Both the position numbers and the translations under genes were made by a program. A stretch of DNA of 64,000 nt from Deltaproteobacteria bacterium (lineage in GTDB: Bacteria; Desulfobacterota; Desulfomonilia; UBA1062): assembly GCA_017992605.1 (NCBI GenBank), contig JAGOOG010000009.1, positions 28,649 to 92,648 of the forward strand. The letters are read 5' to 3'. Positions 1 through 9,888 of this stretch are shown one piece after another (position 1 is the first letter of the stretch; the number at the start of each line of letters is the position of its first letter). Under the pieces are notes generated by a model. The model saw nothing but the letters and a program-made list of their open reading frames with translations, did not search any database and was not told where the DNA came from.

Positions 1-158
1 CAATACCGGTCAAGGGGTTTTATCATCCCCAAAAACAATGACCCTGGCTTTTCCAGGAAAAATCTGACCCCGGGAAAGGGTGGCACACGAAATCCGACCG
101 GAGCGACAAGGGCATGTTCATCTTATTTAACATAACATATATTATCGGCCATTCTCCC

Positions 159-1307
159 TCAGGTCCGGTACTGGGCATTGATCTCCACGTACTTGTGGGA
201 CAGGTCGGTCGTCCACACCATGAACCGCCCCTGTCCGGCGCCGACGGTTATGTCGATGGCGATCTCCTTGTTCGTGAGTGCATCGTGGAGCGATGACTCG
301 GTAAAGGACCGAGCCTGGATCCCGCCTTCGACCACATCGAGGCCCTGGATCCGTACCGCTATCTCGCGGGGATCAACTTTCACCCCTGCATACCCTACGG
401 CCGAGACGATCCTTCCCCAGTTGGGGTCGGCACCGAAGATCGCGGTCTTGACGAGGAGCGAGTTCGCCACGGCCATGGCAATGACCTTTGCGTCACGGTC
501 GCTGCCCGCACCGTCCACCTTCACGGTGACGAACTTGGTGGCGCCTTCTCCGTCCTGCACGATCATCCGGGCAAGACCGGCTATGACCTCGTCCATGGCA
601 TACCTGAACTCTGAGGGATCCGCCTCCACGAGACCCGACGAGCATGCGACGAGGGTGTCGTTCGTGGACATGTCGCCATCGACGGTGATGGCGTTGAAGG
701 TGTGCCCGACGCTGTTTTTAATAATATTATCAAGATCTTGCTTGTCTACCACCGCATCGGTGAGCACCACCGCCAGGGTGGTCGCCATGTTCGGGGCGAT
801 CATGCCCGCACCCTTGGCAAATCCCAGGATGCATGCCTCCCCTACCCGTCTGTGAACCATCTTGGGGAAGGTGTCCGTGGTCATGATGGACCGTGCGAAC
901 GGTTCAGGGTCCTGCGACAATCCCTTCACCAGCCGGGGGATCTCCGGGATGATCCGCTCCGTGGGCAGATGCACGCCGATGGTGCCGGTGGACATGGGAA
1001 CCACCTCGTCCGGGCTCACCTTGAGCTCCCGCGCCACCGCCTCCATCATGGCCCGGGCATCCGACACGCCGATGCTGCCGGTACACGCGTTGGCGTTGCC
1101 CGCGTTGGCAATGACGGCCCGGGCGCTGCCGCGTTTCACCTGTTCCATGCCGATGAGCACTGGTGCGGCCTTCACGAGGTTCCGGGTGAATACGCCGGAG
1201 AGGGCGACATCCGTGGTGCATGCGACGAGCCCCAGGTCGAGCTTGGTATATGCAGGTGATTTTATTCCGACATTGATGGCCGAAAAGCTGAACCCTCTTG
1301 GTATCAT
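159..1307 (-). CDS. argJ: Glutamate N-acetyltransferase / amino-acid acetyltransferase ArgJ
   Basis: ArgJ moves the acetyl group from N-acetylornithine to glutamate, and in bifunctional forms also uses acetyl-CoA, in arginine synthesis. The 382-residue protein has the family's self-cleavage region: [11 protein letters not shown] followed by TLAVVLTDA, with the nucleophile Thr near residue 176. It also has the oxyanion-hole type motif STGTIG and the C-terminal GADPNWGR. I chose the ATG at 1307 because it overlaps the secA stop (ATGA), which suggests translational coupling. An open frame continues upstream into secA but shows no ArgJ similarity. Whether it is mono- or bifunctional cannot be told from sequence alone; a possible glutamate acetyltransferase lies at 5374-5832. 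Confidence 0.95.
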   Translation of the reverse strand: MIPRGFSFSAINVGIKSPAYTKLDLGLVACTTDVALSGVFTRNLVKAAPVLIGMEQVKRGSARAVIANAGNANACTGSIGVSDARAMMEAVARELKVSPDEVVPMSTGTIGVHLPTERIIPEIPRLVKGLSQDPEPFARSIMTTDTFPKMVHRRVGEACILGFAKGAGMIAPNMATTLAVVLTDAVVDKQDLDNIIKNSVGHTFNAITVDGDMSTNDTLVACSSGLVEADPSEFRYAMDEVIAGLARMIVQDGEGATKFVTVKVDGAGSDRDAKVIAMAVANSLLVKTAIFGADPNWGRIVSAVGYAGVKVDPREIAVRIQGLDVVEGGIQARSFTESSLHDALTNKEIAIDITVGAGQGRFMVWTTDLSHKYVEINAQYRT

Positions 1308-3934
1308 GTCCCTGCTCCGCAGCACTGCTTGTATTTCTTGCCCGAACCGCACGGGCATGGGTCGTTTCTCCCTATCTTCTTGCCCTCGCGCTTGATGGTC
1401 GGCGCCTTCTCGCCGGGGCCCCTGCCCATGTGCATGCGCTGCCTGCGCTCCTGCTGGGAGACCTTCTCCACATCCTCCTGCCGCTGGATCTGGACCTTGA
1501 AGAGCCTCTCCAGGGAGAGCTCCTTCACGCGGGCCAGGGTGGTGAGGAACATGTCGAACCCCTCCCGCTGGTACTCCCGAAGGGGGTTCTTCTGGCCGTA
1601 GCCGCGCAGGCCGATGCCGTCCTTGAGGTGGTCCATGGAAAGAAGGTGGTCCTTCCAGAGGGTGTCCAGGGTGAGCAGGAGGAAATGGCGTTCGACCATG
1701 CGCATCACCTCGGGGCTGAATTCCTGCTCCCGCATGTTGTAGTAGTCCATGATGTTCGCACGTATCTTCCGGTACAGGTCCTCGCGGTCGGTCCCCTTGT
1801 CCGCGCTGAGCTCGATGCCCAGGTCGAAGGTGTTCTTGACCCAGGCCCTGAATCCCTCGATGTCCCATCCGTCGATGGACCCCTTCCTGGGAAGGTAGGT
1901 CTCGATGGCATCATCGAGAACCCCGTCCAGGATCTCTTCGACCATGGACTTGAGATTCTCTTCCGAGAGTATCCGCCTCCTCTCGGCATACACCACTTCT
2001 CGCTGCTTGTTCATGACGTCGTCGTACTCGAGCAGGTGTTTGCGTATCTCGAAGTTCCTACCCTCGACTTTCTTCTGGGCACCCTCGATGCTCTTGCTTA
2101 TGAGGTTGTGCTCGATGGGCTCGTCCTCCTGGACGCCGAGCTTGTCCATGATCATGGCGATGCGCTCGGATCCGAAGATGCGCATGAGGTTGTCCTCGAG
2201 GCTCAGGTAGAACCGGGACTCCCCGGGGTCTCCCTGTCTTCCCGACCTCCCCCTGAGCTGGTTGTCTATGCGCCTGCTCTCGTGCCTCTCGGTTCCCAGG
2301 ATGAACAGGCCGCCGGCGCCCACCACCTCCCGGTGTTCTTCTTCACATTGCACGGTGAATTTCTTGAGGAGATCTTTGTACCCCTCTTCTTCCGGGCTCA
2401 TGCGCTGCCTGGCGAGGAACTCGGGGTTTCCCCCGAGCTTGATGTCGGTTCCCCGGCCGGCCATGTTGGTTGCAATGGTGACGGCCCCCTTCCTGCCCGC
2501 CTGGGCCACGATCTCGGCCTCCCGTTCATGGTGCTTGGCATTGAGGACATTGTGCGGCACCCCCTTGCGCTTGAGCAGGCTGGAAACCTTTTCGGAATTT
2601 TCTATGGAGCTCGTGCCCACCAGCACCGGCTGACCCTTTTCGTGGCACAGGGAGATCTGCTGGACCACTGCCTTGTATTTTTCCTTTTCCGTCTTGTAGA
2701 TCACGTCCGGGTGATCGAGCCTTATCATGTTCAGATTGGTGGGGATCACCATGACATCGAGCCCGTAGATGTTCTTGAGCTCCAGGGCCTCGGTCTCTGC
2801 GGTGCCGGTCATGCCGGCGAGCTTTTCGTACATGCGGAAATAGTTCTGGAAGGTGATGGAGGCCAGGGTCTGGTTCTCGTTGGCAACCTTCACCCCCTCC
2901 TTGGCCTCCAGCGCCTGATGGAGCCCCTCGGAATACCTCCTCCCCGGCATGAGCCTGCCGGTGAACTCGTCGACGATGACGACCTCTCCTTCCTTCACCA
3001 CGTAGTGGACATCGCGGGAGAAAAGCAGGTGGGCCCGCAGTGCCTGGTTGAGGTGGTGCACCGTCTCGAACTCGCCGGGGTCGTAGAGGTTCGCCTTGCC
3101 CAGGCGCCGCTGGAGAAACTCGATGCCCTCCTCGCTGAGCATCACGCTGTTCGCCTTCTCGTCCTTCTGGTAGAGTTCCTCGGCATTCGGTCTCCGCAGA
3201 AGGTCGATGACCGCGTTGTTGGCGTCATAGTATTTCGAGGTGGACTCCTCGGCGGGCCCCGAAATAATGAGCGGTGTGCGTGCCTCGTCGATGAGGATGG
3301 AGTCCACCTCGTCGACGATGGCATAATAGAAGTCTCTCTGCACGTAGTCTGCAAAGGCGAACTTCATGTTGTCCCGCAGGAAGTCGAACCCGAACTCGTT
3401 GTTGGTCCCGTAGGTGATGTCTGCCTGATAGTTCTCCTTGCGCTGGGCATCGTCCAGGCCGTGGATGATGACCCCCACATCGAGGCCGAGGAAACGGTAG
3501 ATGGCACCCATCCACTCTGCATCGCGCCGCGCGAGATAGTCGTTCACCGTGACCACGTGAGCGCCCTTTCCTGCGAGGGCATTCAGATACACGGGCATGG
3601 TCGCCACCAGGGTCTTTCCTTCACCGGTCTTCATCTCCGCGACCTTGCCCTGGTGGAGCACGATACCTCCCAGGAGCTGCACGTCGAAGGGCCTCATGTT
3701 CAGGGTGCGCCGGGAAGCCTCGCGGACCGTTGCAAAGGCCTCGGGCAGGATGTCTTCCAGGCCCGCCCCTGCGTCGAGCTTGTCCTTGAAATACGGGGTC
3801 ATTGCCTTGAGGTCGGCGTCACTCTTTGCCCTCATGGCATCTTCCCGTGCGTTGATCGCAGCGACAAGCGGCTGAAGTTGCTTGAGCTCGCGTTCGTTCC
3901 TGCTGCCGAATATCTTTATGAGCCATCCTAACAT
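1304..3934 (-). CDS. secA: Preprotein translocase ATPase SecA
   Basis: SecA is the motor that pushes unfolded preproteins through SecYEG at the inner membrane. The 876-residue protein is full length. It has Walker A KTGEGKT (about residues 102-108), a DEAD-like [15 protein letters not shown] segment, the second nucleotide-binding fold with [10 protein letters not shown] and GRSGRQGD, and a C-terminal SEC-C zinc motif [13 protein letters not shown] of the kind that binds SecB and lipids. It starts with the typical amphipathic [15 protein letters not shown]. It is followed directly by argJ with a 4-bp overlap. Confidence 0.98.
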   Translation of the reverse strand: MLGWLIKIFGSRNERELKQLQPLVAAINAREDAMRAKSDADLKAMTPYFKDKLDAGAGLEDILPEAFATVREASRRTLNMRPFDVQLLGGIVLHQGKVAEMKTGEGKTLVATMPVYLNALAGKGAHVVTVNDYLARRDAEWMGAIYRFLGLDVGVIIHGLDDAQRKENYQADITYGTNNEFGFDFLRDNMKFAFADYVQRDFYYAIVDEVDSILIDEARTPLIISGPAEESTSKYYDANNAVIDLLRRPNAEELYQKDEKANSVMLSEEGIEFLQRRLGKANLYDPGEFETVHHLNQALRAHLLFSRDVHYVVKEGEVVIVDEFTGRLMPGRRYSEGLHQALEAKEGVKVANENQTLASITFQNYFRMYEKLAGMTGTAETEALELKNIYGLDVMVIPTNLNMIRLDHPDVIYKTEKEKYKAVVQQISLCHEKGQPVLVGTSSIENSEKVSSLLKRKGVPHNVLNAKHHEREAEIVAQAGRKGAVTIATNMAGRGTDIKLGGNPEFLARQRMSPEEEGYKDLLKKFTVQCEEEHREVVGAGGLFILGTERHESRRIDNQLRGRSGRQGDPGESRFYLSLEDNLMRIFGSERIAMIMDKLGVQEDEPIEHNLISKSIEGAQKKVEGRNFEIRKHLLEYDDVMNKQREVVYAERRRILSEENLKSMVEEILDGVLDDAIETYLPRKGSIDGWDIEGFRAWVKNTFDLGIELSADKGTDREDLYRKIRANIMDYYNMREQEFSPEVMRMVERHFLLLTLDTLWKDHLLSMDHLKDGIGLRGYGQKNPLREYQREGFDMFLTTLARVKELSLERLFKVQIQRQEDVEKVSQQERRQRMHMGRGPGEKAPTIKREGKKIGRNDPCPCGSGKKYKQCCGAGT

Positions 3935-4039
3935 GAGTACAGGCCTCTTTCTTTCAGGTATGAACCACCGAGGATAGAACCATAGAATAGCATGCTCATC
4001 ATTTCAACAGGTATCTTGCCCCCGGGTCGGGCATGCCGC

Positions 4040-5365
4040 TCACTGGGAGCTGATGTCCACCGCATCGATGAGCAGCGAAGGGCAGCAGACATGCCCGAAA
4101 CCACGGGGGTCGTCACCCACTGCCAGCACGCGTGAGAGCATCTCATAGATGTTGCCTGAAAGGGCCGCCTCACGAACCGGATATGCACCGACCCCTTTCT
4201 CCAGCAGAATACCGTTTATGCCGACGGAAAGCTCCCCGGTGATGGGATTTGCCGTGTGCATGCCCATGATGTCCGTGACCTTCATGGTCACGGGCAGGGT
4301 TTCAAGCACGCCCGCGATGGGCTCGGGTCCGGCTTCCAGGCAGAGGTGCCGCGTGCCCAGCGCAGGCCATGACCGGTAGCCGCCCCTGACGGAGTTTCCT
4401 GTCGTGACGGTTCCGGCGCGTCTCGCCCAATAGGAATCGTAGAGAAAGCTTTCGAGAACCCCGCCTCTGACCAGTTCGTTCCGCCTTGACGGGACGCCCT
4501 CCCCGTCGAACGGGCAGATCTCTGCCGCCCTCGGGTCGAGGGGATCGTCGGTTATGGTGATGCTCTGCGAGAAACATGTCCTACCGAGCTTGTCCTTCAG
4601 GGCAGATTTCCCCTTGATCACGTTCTCCCCGAGAAACGCGTCGGCCATGAACTCCAGGATCTCCGCCGTGCTCGTCCTGTCGAAGAGGACCGGGATCCTG
4701 GACGTCCTGATCTGACGTGCACCCAGCAGGCTGGCCGCCCTCTCCACGGCCGTCCTGCCGACTCGCTTCACGTCGAATGCGGCCAGATCGTGGCTGAAGT
4801 CGAAGTCGTATCCGGACTGCACGTCGCCATCCTGCCTGAGCGTGACCATCAGCGAGGAGGAAACGGCGGACACATTGAACGCGGCACGTATCCCGTGGGA
4901 GTTGAGGATGTGTACCTCCGACAGGGACCGTGCGAAGGACGCCTTCCTGATGTTCTCGACCCTCGGGTCCGCATCCCGGGCCGAGAGTTCGAGCGTTATG
5001 GCCCTGTCGATACACGCATCGGGATCGAGGGCTTCGATCTCGCGATCGTGGGCATGGAGCGACGGATACTCTCCATACCGGCCCGGAAAATGGTTGTGGT
5101 CATCCTTGAACTGGTACCGTGCCGATGTCACCACCGCATCGATGAGGTCGTCGTCGACATCCCTCCCGTAGGAGAACCCCATACCGCCATCGACGATAAC
5201 CCTGATGCTTATGCCCGACTCACGGGATCGGGTGAGGAAGTCCGCTTCTTTCTGCCTGGACTCGGCACGGATGGTGTCCGAGGCCATGCCGAACAGCTCG
5301 AAGTCCCGTACGGACCTTCTCTCGAGGAGTCTCTGTGCCCTCTCCATGGTCTCTGACAGGCCCAC
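4040..5365 (-). CDS. pmbA: TldD/PmbA family protein, PmbA (TldE) type
   Basis: The TldD-TldE pair forms a metallopeptidase that degrades flexible peptides and matures some modified peptides. This 441-residue protein matches the TldE/PmbA subunit: N-terminal GISIRVIVDGGMGFSYG, the central PFDGEGVPSRRNELVRGGVLESFLYDSYWA region, and C-terminal NPITGELSVGINGILLEKG. As expected for TldE it lacks the HExxxH metal site of TldD. No tldD lies in the window, so the partner must be elsewhere. I chose a GTG start at 5365 because GAGGA lies 4 bases upstream; ATG 5347 is the alternative. It lies just downstream of the GNAT gene. Confidence 0.85.
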   Translation of the reverse strand: MGLSETMERAQRLLERRSVRDFELFGMASDTIRAESRQKEADFLTRSRESGISIRVIVDGGMGFSYGRDVDDDLIDAVVTSARYQFKDDHNHFPGRYGEYPSLHAHDREIEALDPDACIDRAITLELSARDADPRVENIRKASFARSLSEVHILNSHGIRAAFNVSAVSSSLMVTLRQDGDVQSGYDFDFSHDLAAFDVKRVGRTAVERAASLLGARQIRTSRIPVLFDRTSTAEILEFMADAFLGENVIKGKSALKDKLGRTCFSQSITITDDPLDPRAAEICPFDGEGVPSRRNELVRGGVLESFLYDSYWARRAGTVTTGNSVRGGYRSWPALGTRHLCLEAGPEPIAGVLETLPVTMKVTDIMGMHTANPITGELSVGINGILLEKGVGAYPVREAALSGNIYEMLSRVLAVGDDPRGFGHVCCPSLLIDAVDISSQ

Positions 5366-5373
5366 GGGTTCCT

Positions 5374-5832
5374 CTACAGGTCGTACACCAGGGCTATCTC
5401 CCTGCAGTCCGGGAAGTACTGGCAATGGATGCAGTCAGCCCATATCTTGTTCGGAAGGGTCGCCTTGTCCACCTCGAGAAACCCGACGCTCCTGAAGAAA
5501 TCAGGGGCATACGTGAGAGTGAACACCCTCTTGACGCCGAGTTTCCGGGCCTCCTCGAGGCATGCTCCCACGAGCGCCGAACCTTCCCCCTTTCCCTGGA
5601 ATTCCTTTTGAACGGCCAGGGTCCTGATTTCTGCAAGATCTGACCAGGAGATGTGGAGTGCAGAGCACCCCCTGATGTGCGCTGGCTGCTCTTCGCCGAC
5701 ACTCAGCCAGAAGTCCCTGATGGTCGTGTACACCGAGTGGAGTGATCTCGGCAGGATGAGCCCTTCCCTCACGAAGGGATCGATGAGGCCTCTGATCTGT
5801 TCCGCCTCGGAAATGAACGGCTTGCGTATCAT
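5374..5832 (-). CDS. GNAT acetyltransferase, short N-acetylglutamate-synthase-like
   Basis: A 152-residue single-domain GNAT protein. The acetyl-CoA binding motif is AVQKEFQGKGEGSALV, followed by the FTLTYAPDFFRSVGF strand-helix unit. Its C-terminus, NKIWADCIHCQYFPDCREIAL, carries a Cys-rich tail that I associate with stand-alone short N-acetylglutamate synthases, which acetylate glutamate for arginine synthesis without the amino-acid-kinase domain of classical ArgA. The same block holds argJ. That function is inference; another GNAT substrate is possible. The start ATG 5832 gives the normal MIRKP opening of such proteins. Confidence 0.7.
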   Translation of the reverse strand: MIRKPFISEAEQIRGLIDPFVREGLILPRSLHSVYTTIRDFWLSVGEEQPAHIRGCSALHISWSDLAEIRTLAVQKEFQGKGEGSALVGACLEEARKLGVKRVFTLTYAPDFFRSVGFLEVDKATLPNKIWADCIHCQYFPDCREIALVYDL

Positions 5833-5922
5833 GATGTCTCACATGTCCTTAAAAGGCTTACCATTCATAGATCATCGAAACCCTTCCCAAGTCAAATGAA
5901 AAGACTGCGCCCGGACAGGAAT

Positions 5923-7584
5923 TCACGGTTCGACGGGCAGCCTTGACTCCTGGGACCTGACCAGCTCCCGGGCGTGTTCGATGACCGTCGGGCTCGGCGT
6001 GTCCCCTCCCATCATGCGTGCGAGTTCCATGACCCTGTCCGTGCCCGTGAGGCGGCGCAGCGTCGACGAGGTTGTCTTCCCCCTGACCGACTTCGTGATG
6101 ACGAAGTGGGTGTCTGCAACACAGGCAACCTGGTGGAGGTGGGTGACCACGATGGCCTGCGACTGCGCCGATATGCCCTTGAGCTTGCGCGCGATGGCAA
6201 TGGCGGTCTGGCCGCTTATCCCGGCGTCCACTTCGTCGAAAATCATGGTGGCATCTGCCGAGGCGATCTGCTGTGCCTTCACGGCCAGCATGATGCGGCT
6301 CAGCTCTCCGCCCGAGGCGATCCTGGCGAGCGGCAGTATGTTCTGGCCCACATTGGCGGATATGAAAAATTCTCCTTTGAGGAGCGCTGCCGGGGGGTGA
6401 GCGGTCCCTCCGGCATCGACGAGGGCTTCGCCGACCCCGCCCGCATCGATCTGGTCGACCCTGAAGTCGGTGCCGGGCATGCCGAGATTTCCGAGGTCCC
6501 GGTTGATTTTCCTGCAGAGCCCGAGCGCTGCTCGTTTCCTTCTGTCGAGGAACTCGGCCACGGCACGCCTGTACCCGTCAAGGGCCTCATCTACCGCCCT
6601 CTTCGCCTCAGCGGTGCTCTGCCCCGACTCATCGAGCAGCAGGAGTTTCGTGTCCATCTCTTCGGCGAGCCTGAGAAGACCCGCCTCATCGGTCCGGTGC
6701 TTTCTCTTGAGCTCCCGTACGGCGTTCAGCCTCTCCTCGAGCTCGCCTGTGCGTTCAGGGTCGTGTTCATAGGACTCGACCCTGCTCCTGAGCTGCCCGT
6801 GTATGTCCTCGAGCATGGCGAGTATGTCGTCCATGCTCTGGGCGAGCTTTTCCGCGGCAGGGTCGTGGCGGGCGATCCTGACCAACTGCTGGCGGGCCTG
6901 GGCAGCCAGATCGACGATGGAGGGGCCGCCAGTATAGATGAGTTCCTGAACGGATCGTGCCGCATCCCTGAGCTCTGAGGCGTTTTTCGCCGTCCTGAGC
7001 TCCAGCTGAAGGCTCTCTTCGAGTCCTTCCTCCATGCAGGCGGACCTCAGCTCCTGCAGGCAGTGTTCGAGGTATTCCCGGTCCCGCGAAAAGTCTCTGA
7101 TCCTCTGCTCGAGGTCGCCGAGCCGCTCGATCGCTTCGACATAGGACTTGTATGAGGCCTCGACGTTGTCCCTGCTCAGGCCCGCCTGCTCCTCGAGGAT
7201 CCTCATGTGCTGCCTCGGGCTCAGGAGATCCTGATAGTCGTGCTGGCCGTATATGTGGATGAGCCCTGAGGAGAGCTCCGACAGGGAGGCGAGCGTGGCG
7301 AGCCTGCCGTCTATGAAACATCTGCTGCTGCCCGTGGGATAGACCTCGCGGCACAGGACCATCTCCCTGCCTCCGATACGGACCAGTGCCTCGATGGTGG
7401 TCTTGTCCTTTCCGGGGCGGACCAGTTCTCGACCCGCCCTGGCACCCATGAGCAGGGCGAGGGCATCGAGGATGAGCGATTTGCCTGCGCCGGTCTCGCC
7501 GGTAATGCAGTTGAGCCCTTCCGTGAACTGGATCTCGATCTCGTCAAAGATCGCCATGGAAGAGATCTTGAGAAAGTCGATCAT
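5923..7584 (-). CDS. recN: DNA repair protein RecN
   Basis: RecN is an SMC-like ATPase acting early in double-strand-break repair. It shows N-terminal Walker A GETGAGKSLILDAL, a long central region rich in Glu, Arg and Leu (coiled coil), the ABC signature ASGGELSRIMLA, Walker B TMIFDEVDAGISG, and a C-terminal VVTHLHQVA switch. I chose the ATG at 7584, which overlaps the nadK stop (ATGA) and gives the usual opening MIDFLKISSMAIFDE. A GTG at 7596 is an alternative. It forms a two-gene unit with nadK, a pairing seen in many bacteria. Confidence 0.95.
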   Translation of the reverse strand: MIDFLKISSMAIFDEIEIQFTEGLNCITGETGAGKSLILDALALLMGARAGRELVRPGKDKTTIEALVRIGGREMVLCREVYPTGSSRCFIDGRLATLASLSELSSGLIHIYGQHDYQDLLSPRQHMRILEEQAGLSRDNVEASYKSYVEAIERLGDLEQRIRDFSRDREYLEHCLQELRSACMEEGLEESLQLELRTAKNASELRDAARSVQELIYTGGPSIVDLAAQARQQLVRIARHDPAAEKLAQSMDDILAMLEDIHGQLRSRVESYEHDPERTGELEERLNAVRELKRKHRTDEAGLLRLAEEMDTKLLLLDESGQSTAEAKRAVDEALDGYRRAVAEFLDRRKRAALGLCRKINRDLGNLGMPGTDFRVDQIDAGGVGEALVDAGGTAHPPAALLKGEFFISANVGQNILPLARIASGGELSRIMLAVKAQQIASADATMIFDEVDAGISGQTAIAIARKLKGISAQSQAIVVTHLHQVACVADTHFVITKSVRGKTTSSTLRRLTGTDRVMELARMMGGDTPSPTVIEHARELVRSQESRLPVEP

Positions 7585-8432
7585 CTCTCCTGCCACTTCA
7601 GCTTGCTTCTCAGTATCTCGAAATAGTTCCTCTGGGGGAACCGCACCAGGACAGCCTTCATGGATCCCCGCTTGACCTTGATCCTGTCGTCCGCCAGCAG
7701 GGGGTATCCCTTCTGGCCGTCGAGGGTCAGATAGATGTTGTCCGAGGCCTTGCCCGATTTAACCACGATGATAACCTCCTGGGAGTCTGGCAGCACGATG
7801 CTCCGGTTGGAGAGGACGTGGGGACAGATGGGATTCAGGACAATGGCGCTCACCTGGGGATGGACAATGGGACCTCCGGCTGCGAGATTGTAGGCGGTCG
7901 ATCCGGTGGGGGTCGAGACGATGAGCCCGTCGGCCCAGTAGTCGGTGATGAAGGTGTCGCTCGTCCAGACCTCAATGTCTATGATCCTGGCCAGGGCTCC
8001 CTTGTTGATGACCATGTCGTTCAGCACGTGCTGGGAGGCGATTTCCTGCTCGCCCCTGAGGAGCTTGACAACGAGCATGGTTCGCTCATCAAGGATGTAT
8101 CTCCCCGCCTTCATGTCTTCCAGGGACTGGATGACCTCACCCTCGGTGACCTCGGTGAGAAAACCGAGATACCCCATGTGAACGCCGAGGACGGGAATCT
8201 TCCTGGGCATGGACATGCGGATGGCCCGCAGTATGGTGCCGTCACCGCCGAGTACCACGAGGACATCCGAGTTCAGCCACACGTCACCGGTTTGACCGAG
8301 CCCGAGAGCGTCGGCGATATGGTTCTCCATGAGGCAGGACAGGTCATTGTCCCTTATCCAGGCGATCACCCGCTCTGAAAGGGCAAGGGCTTCAGGATTG
8401 TCCTCTTTGCATATGACCCCGACGATCATCAA
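7581..8432 (-). CDS. nadK: NAD kinase
   Basis: This enzyme phosphorylates NAD to NADP in the cytoplasm. The 283-residue protein carries the GGDGT motif at residues 62-66, the NE/D-type segment VLNDMVINKG, and the conserved DGLIVSTPTGSTAYNLAAGGPI stretch that shapes the active site. Length and motif order fit the bacterial family. Its stop codon overlaps the recN start by ATGA, so the two are probably translated together. Confidence 0.96.
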   Translation of the reverse strand: MMIVGVICKEDNPEALALSERVIAWIRDNDLSCLMENHIADALGLGQTGDVWLNSDVLVVLGGDGTILRAIRMSMPRKIPVLGVHMGYLGFLTEVTEGEVIQSLEDMKAGRYILDERTMLVVKLLRGEQEIASQHVLNDMVINKGALARIIDIEVWTSDTFITDYWADGLIVSTPTGSTAYNLAAGGPIVHPQVSAIVLNPICPHVLSNRSIVLPDSQEVIIVVKSGKASDNIYLTLDGQKGYPLLADDRIKVKRGSMKAVLVRFPQRNYFEILRSKLKWQER

Positions 8433-8470
8433 GCACCATATACAAGCCGCGTTCGATGCTTGTCCAGATG

Positions 8471-8503
8471 AAAAAGGGGTGGGCCGGCCGGTATGATCCC
8501 CTC
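8471..8503 (-). terminator. Possible terminator after the RlmD-type gene
   Basis: Reading the minus strand, a GGGG block beginning next to the methyltransferase stop codon can pair with CCCC, followed by TTTTT. The enclosed sequence contains the self-complementary CCGGCCGG. The stem is only four to five pairs and overlaps the coding end, so this is a weak call. Confidence 0.3.
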
Positions 8504-9791
8504 ACCTCTCGAGCACGGTCACGGACTCGATGTGATAGGTCTGGGGAAACATGTCGAAGAGTTTCAGGGATTTGACACTATAGTCGCCCTGGACGAGCTC
8601 GGCAAGATCCCTTGCCAGCGTGGACGGGTTGCAGGAGACGTAGATGATCCTTTCCGGCTTCATGCTGCACAACAGTCCCGCGACCCCTCTCGCCCCCTCG
8701 CGGGGAGGATCGAGAAGCACCGTATCGAAGGTCCTTTTCTCCCGGATGAACCGTTTCACCGCCCTGCATGCATCGTCGCGGATGAACCGTATCCCGGGGG
8801 CGCTGTTTCTCCTGGCGAGCATCTTCCCCGTTTCTACGAGTGCGGCATTGTTCTCCACGGCAATGACCTGCCTGCCTGAGACGGCCTGGGGGATGCCGAA
8901 GTTGCCGGACCCGCTGTAGAGGTCGAGGAGTGTTTCTGCCCCTGAGGCCTTGTCGAGGACATCCTCTATGAGAAGTCCGTTCACCTGGATATTCGCCTGG
9001 ATGAACCCGTCGAAACTGCCGGCAAAGGTCATCTCCCTCCCGTGTATACTCATATGGTAGAGGCACGAAGAATCGCCGAGGACGAGTTCACTGCCGCGTC
9101 CTCCTTGAAACAGGCACGAAAGGCCCTTCAGTCCCATGGTACGATACATGCGGTGCAGCCGGTCCAGGGTCTCCTTCCCTGCGCCCCCCTTCAGGAAAAC
9201 CCTGAGCAGCGCCTCGTCCGAGGGTGCGTGGATCTCCAGGGCGTCGAGACCGTTCAGGGGGTCAGCCCCGAGAAAATCCCCTATCCTATCGAGCACCTCC
9301 ATGCAGCCGTCATTGAGGACCATGCACTTCTCCACAGGCACTACTGAATTGGATTGTTTCCTGAAAAACCCGAACCTGTACCTGTCGGACGGCGGACACC
9401 TGAGCTGCGCGTGGCATCGGTACCCGGCATGCATCGGGGAAAGCACCGACTCTTCCATATGCGATGGTGTTATCCCCTTCCGACCGATCTGTTCCTGCGC
9501 AATCGCCAGTTTCGCGAGAACCTGGTGCGCGTAGACAATGTGCTGCCAGTCGCATCCGCCGCACTCGGGGAAATATGGACAGGCAGGCTCCTGGCGCCAG
9601 GGGGATATCTTGATAAGCTCCTGAAGGCGTGCCTCGACATACCCCCGGTGCTCCCTATGAACCGAGACAAGCACACGCTCACCGGGGACGACCAGGGGGA
9701 CAAAGACGACCTTGCCGTCATCTCTTCTCCCGACACCACTGCCGCCATAGGAAAGGGACTCGATCGAGACGACGAACTGACCACGTGTCAT
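8502..9791 (-). CDS. rlmD: 23S rRNA (uracil-5-)-methyltransferase, RlmD/RumA family
   Basis: A SAM-dependent m5U RNA methyltransferase, 429 residues. It opens with a TRAM-like RNA-binding domain (residues about 1-60). Next come the Fe-S cysteines C71, C77, C80 (CPYFPECGGC) and C156 (VEKCMVL). The SAM site is LDLYSGSGNFGI, followed by LLDPPREGARG and the catalytic cysteine in YVSCNPSTLARDL. E. coli RlmD modifies U1939 of 23S rRNA; the exact target here cannot be read from sequence. I chose the ATG at 9791, 8 bases after AGAGGA; the ATG at 9797 would be too close to that site. Divergent from dedA. Confidence 0.9.
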   Translation of the reverse strand: MTRGQFVVSIESLSYGGSGVGRRDDGKVVFVPLVVPGERVLVSVHREHRGYVEARLQELIKISPWRQEPACPYFPECGGCDWQHIVYAHQVLAKLAIAQEQIGRKGITPSHMEESVLSPMHAGYRCHAQLRCPPSDRYRFGFFRKQSNSVVPVEKCMVLNDGCMEVLDRIGDFLGADPLNGLDALEIHAPSDEALLRVFLKGGAGKETLDRLHRMYRTMGLKGLSCLFQGGRGSELVLGDSSCLYHMSIHGREMTFAGSFDGFIQANIQVNGLLIEDVLDKASGAETLLDLYSGSGNFGIPQAVSGRQVIAVENNAALVETGKMLARRNSAPGIRFIRDDACRAVKRFIREKRTFDTVLLDPPREGARGVAGLLCSMKPERIIYVSCNPSTLARDLAELVQGDYSVKSLKLFDMFPQTYHIESVTVLER

Positions 9792-9888
9792 GCTCATGTT
9801 CCTCTCATATATCAGATTCCTGCAATGCACCAGTGCCCTGCCAGGCCCTCTCGTTGCAATGAACCCCGGCGTACGGTATGATCCCGCC

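Noticed and set aside
43..57. CCTGG-CTTTT-CCAGG hairpin near the left edge as the argJ terminator
   Set aside because: The stem is only 5 bp, lies over 100 bp from the argJ stop, and has no adjacent T-run on the minus strand.
1308..1868. N-terminal extension of the argJ frame into secA
   Set aside because: The extra residues are out-of-frame secA sequence; the ATG at 1307 overlapping the secA stop matches the known ArgJ N-terminus.
1298..3931. Very long open frame on the plus strand opposite secA (about 877 codons)
   Set aside because: It mirrors secA exactly, has no family motifs or start signal, and is explained by the codon bias of the GC-rich secA gene.
7818..8378. Other long shadow frames opposite real genes (for example opposite nadK, dnaB, ligA and the ThDP enzyme)
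   Set aside because: All overlap well-supported genes, lack ribosome binding sites and show the mirrored codon composition expected of GC-rich DNA.
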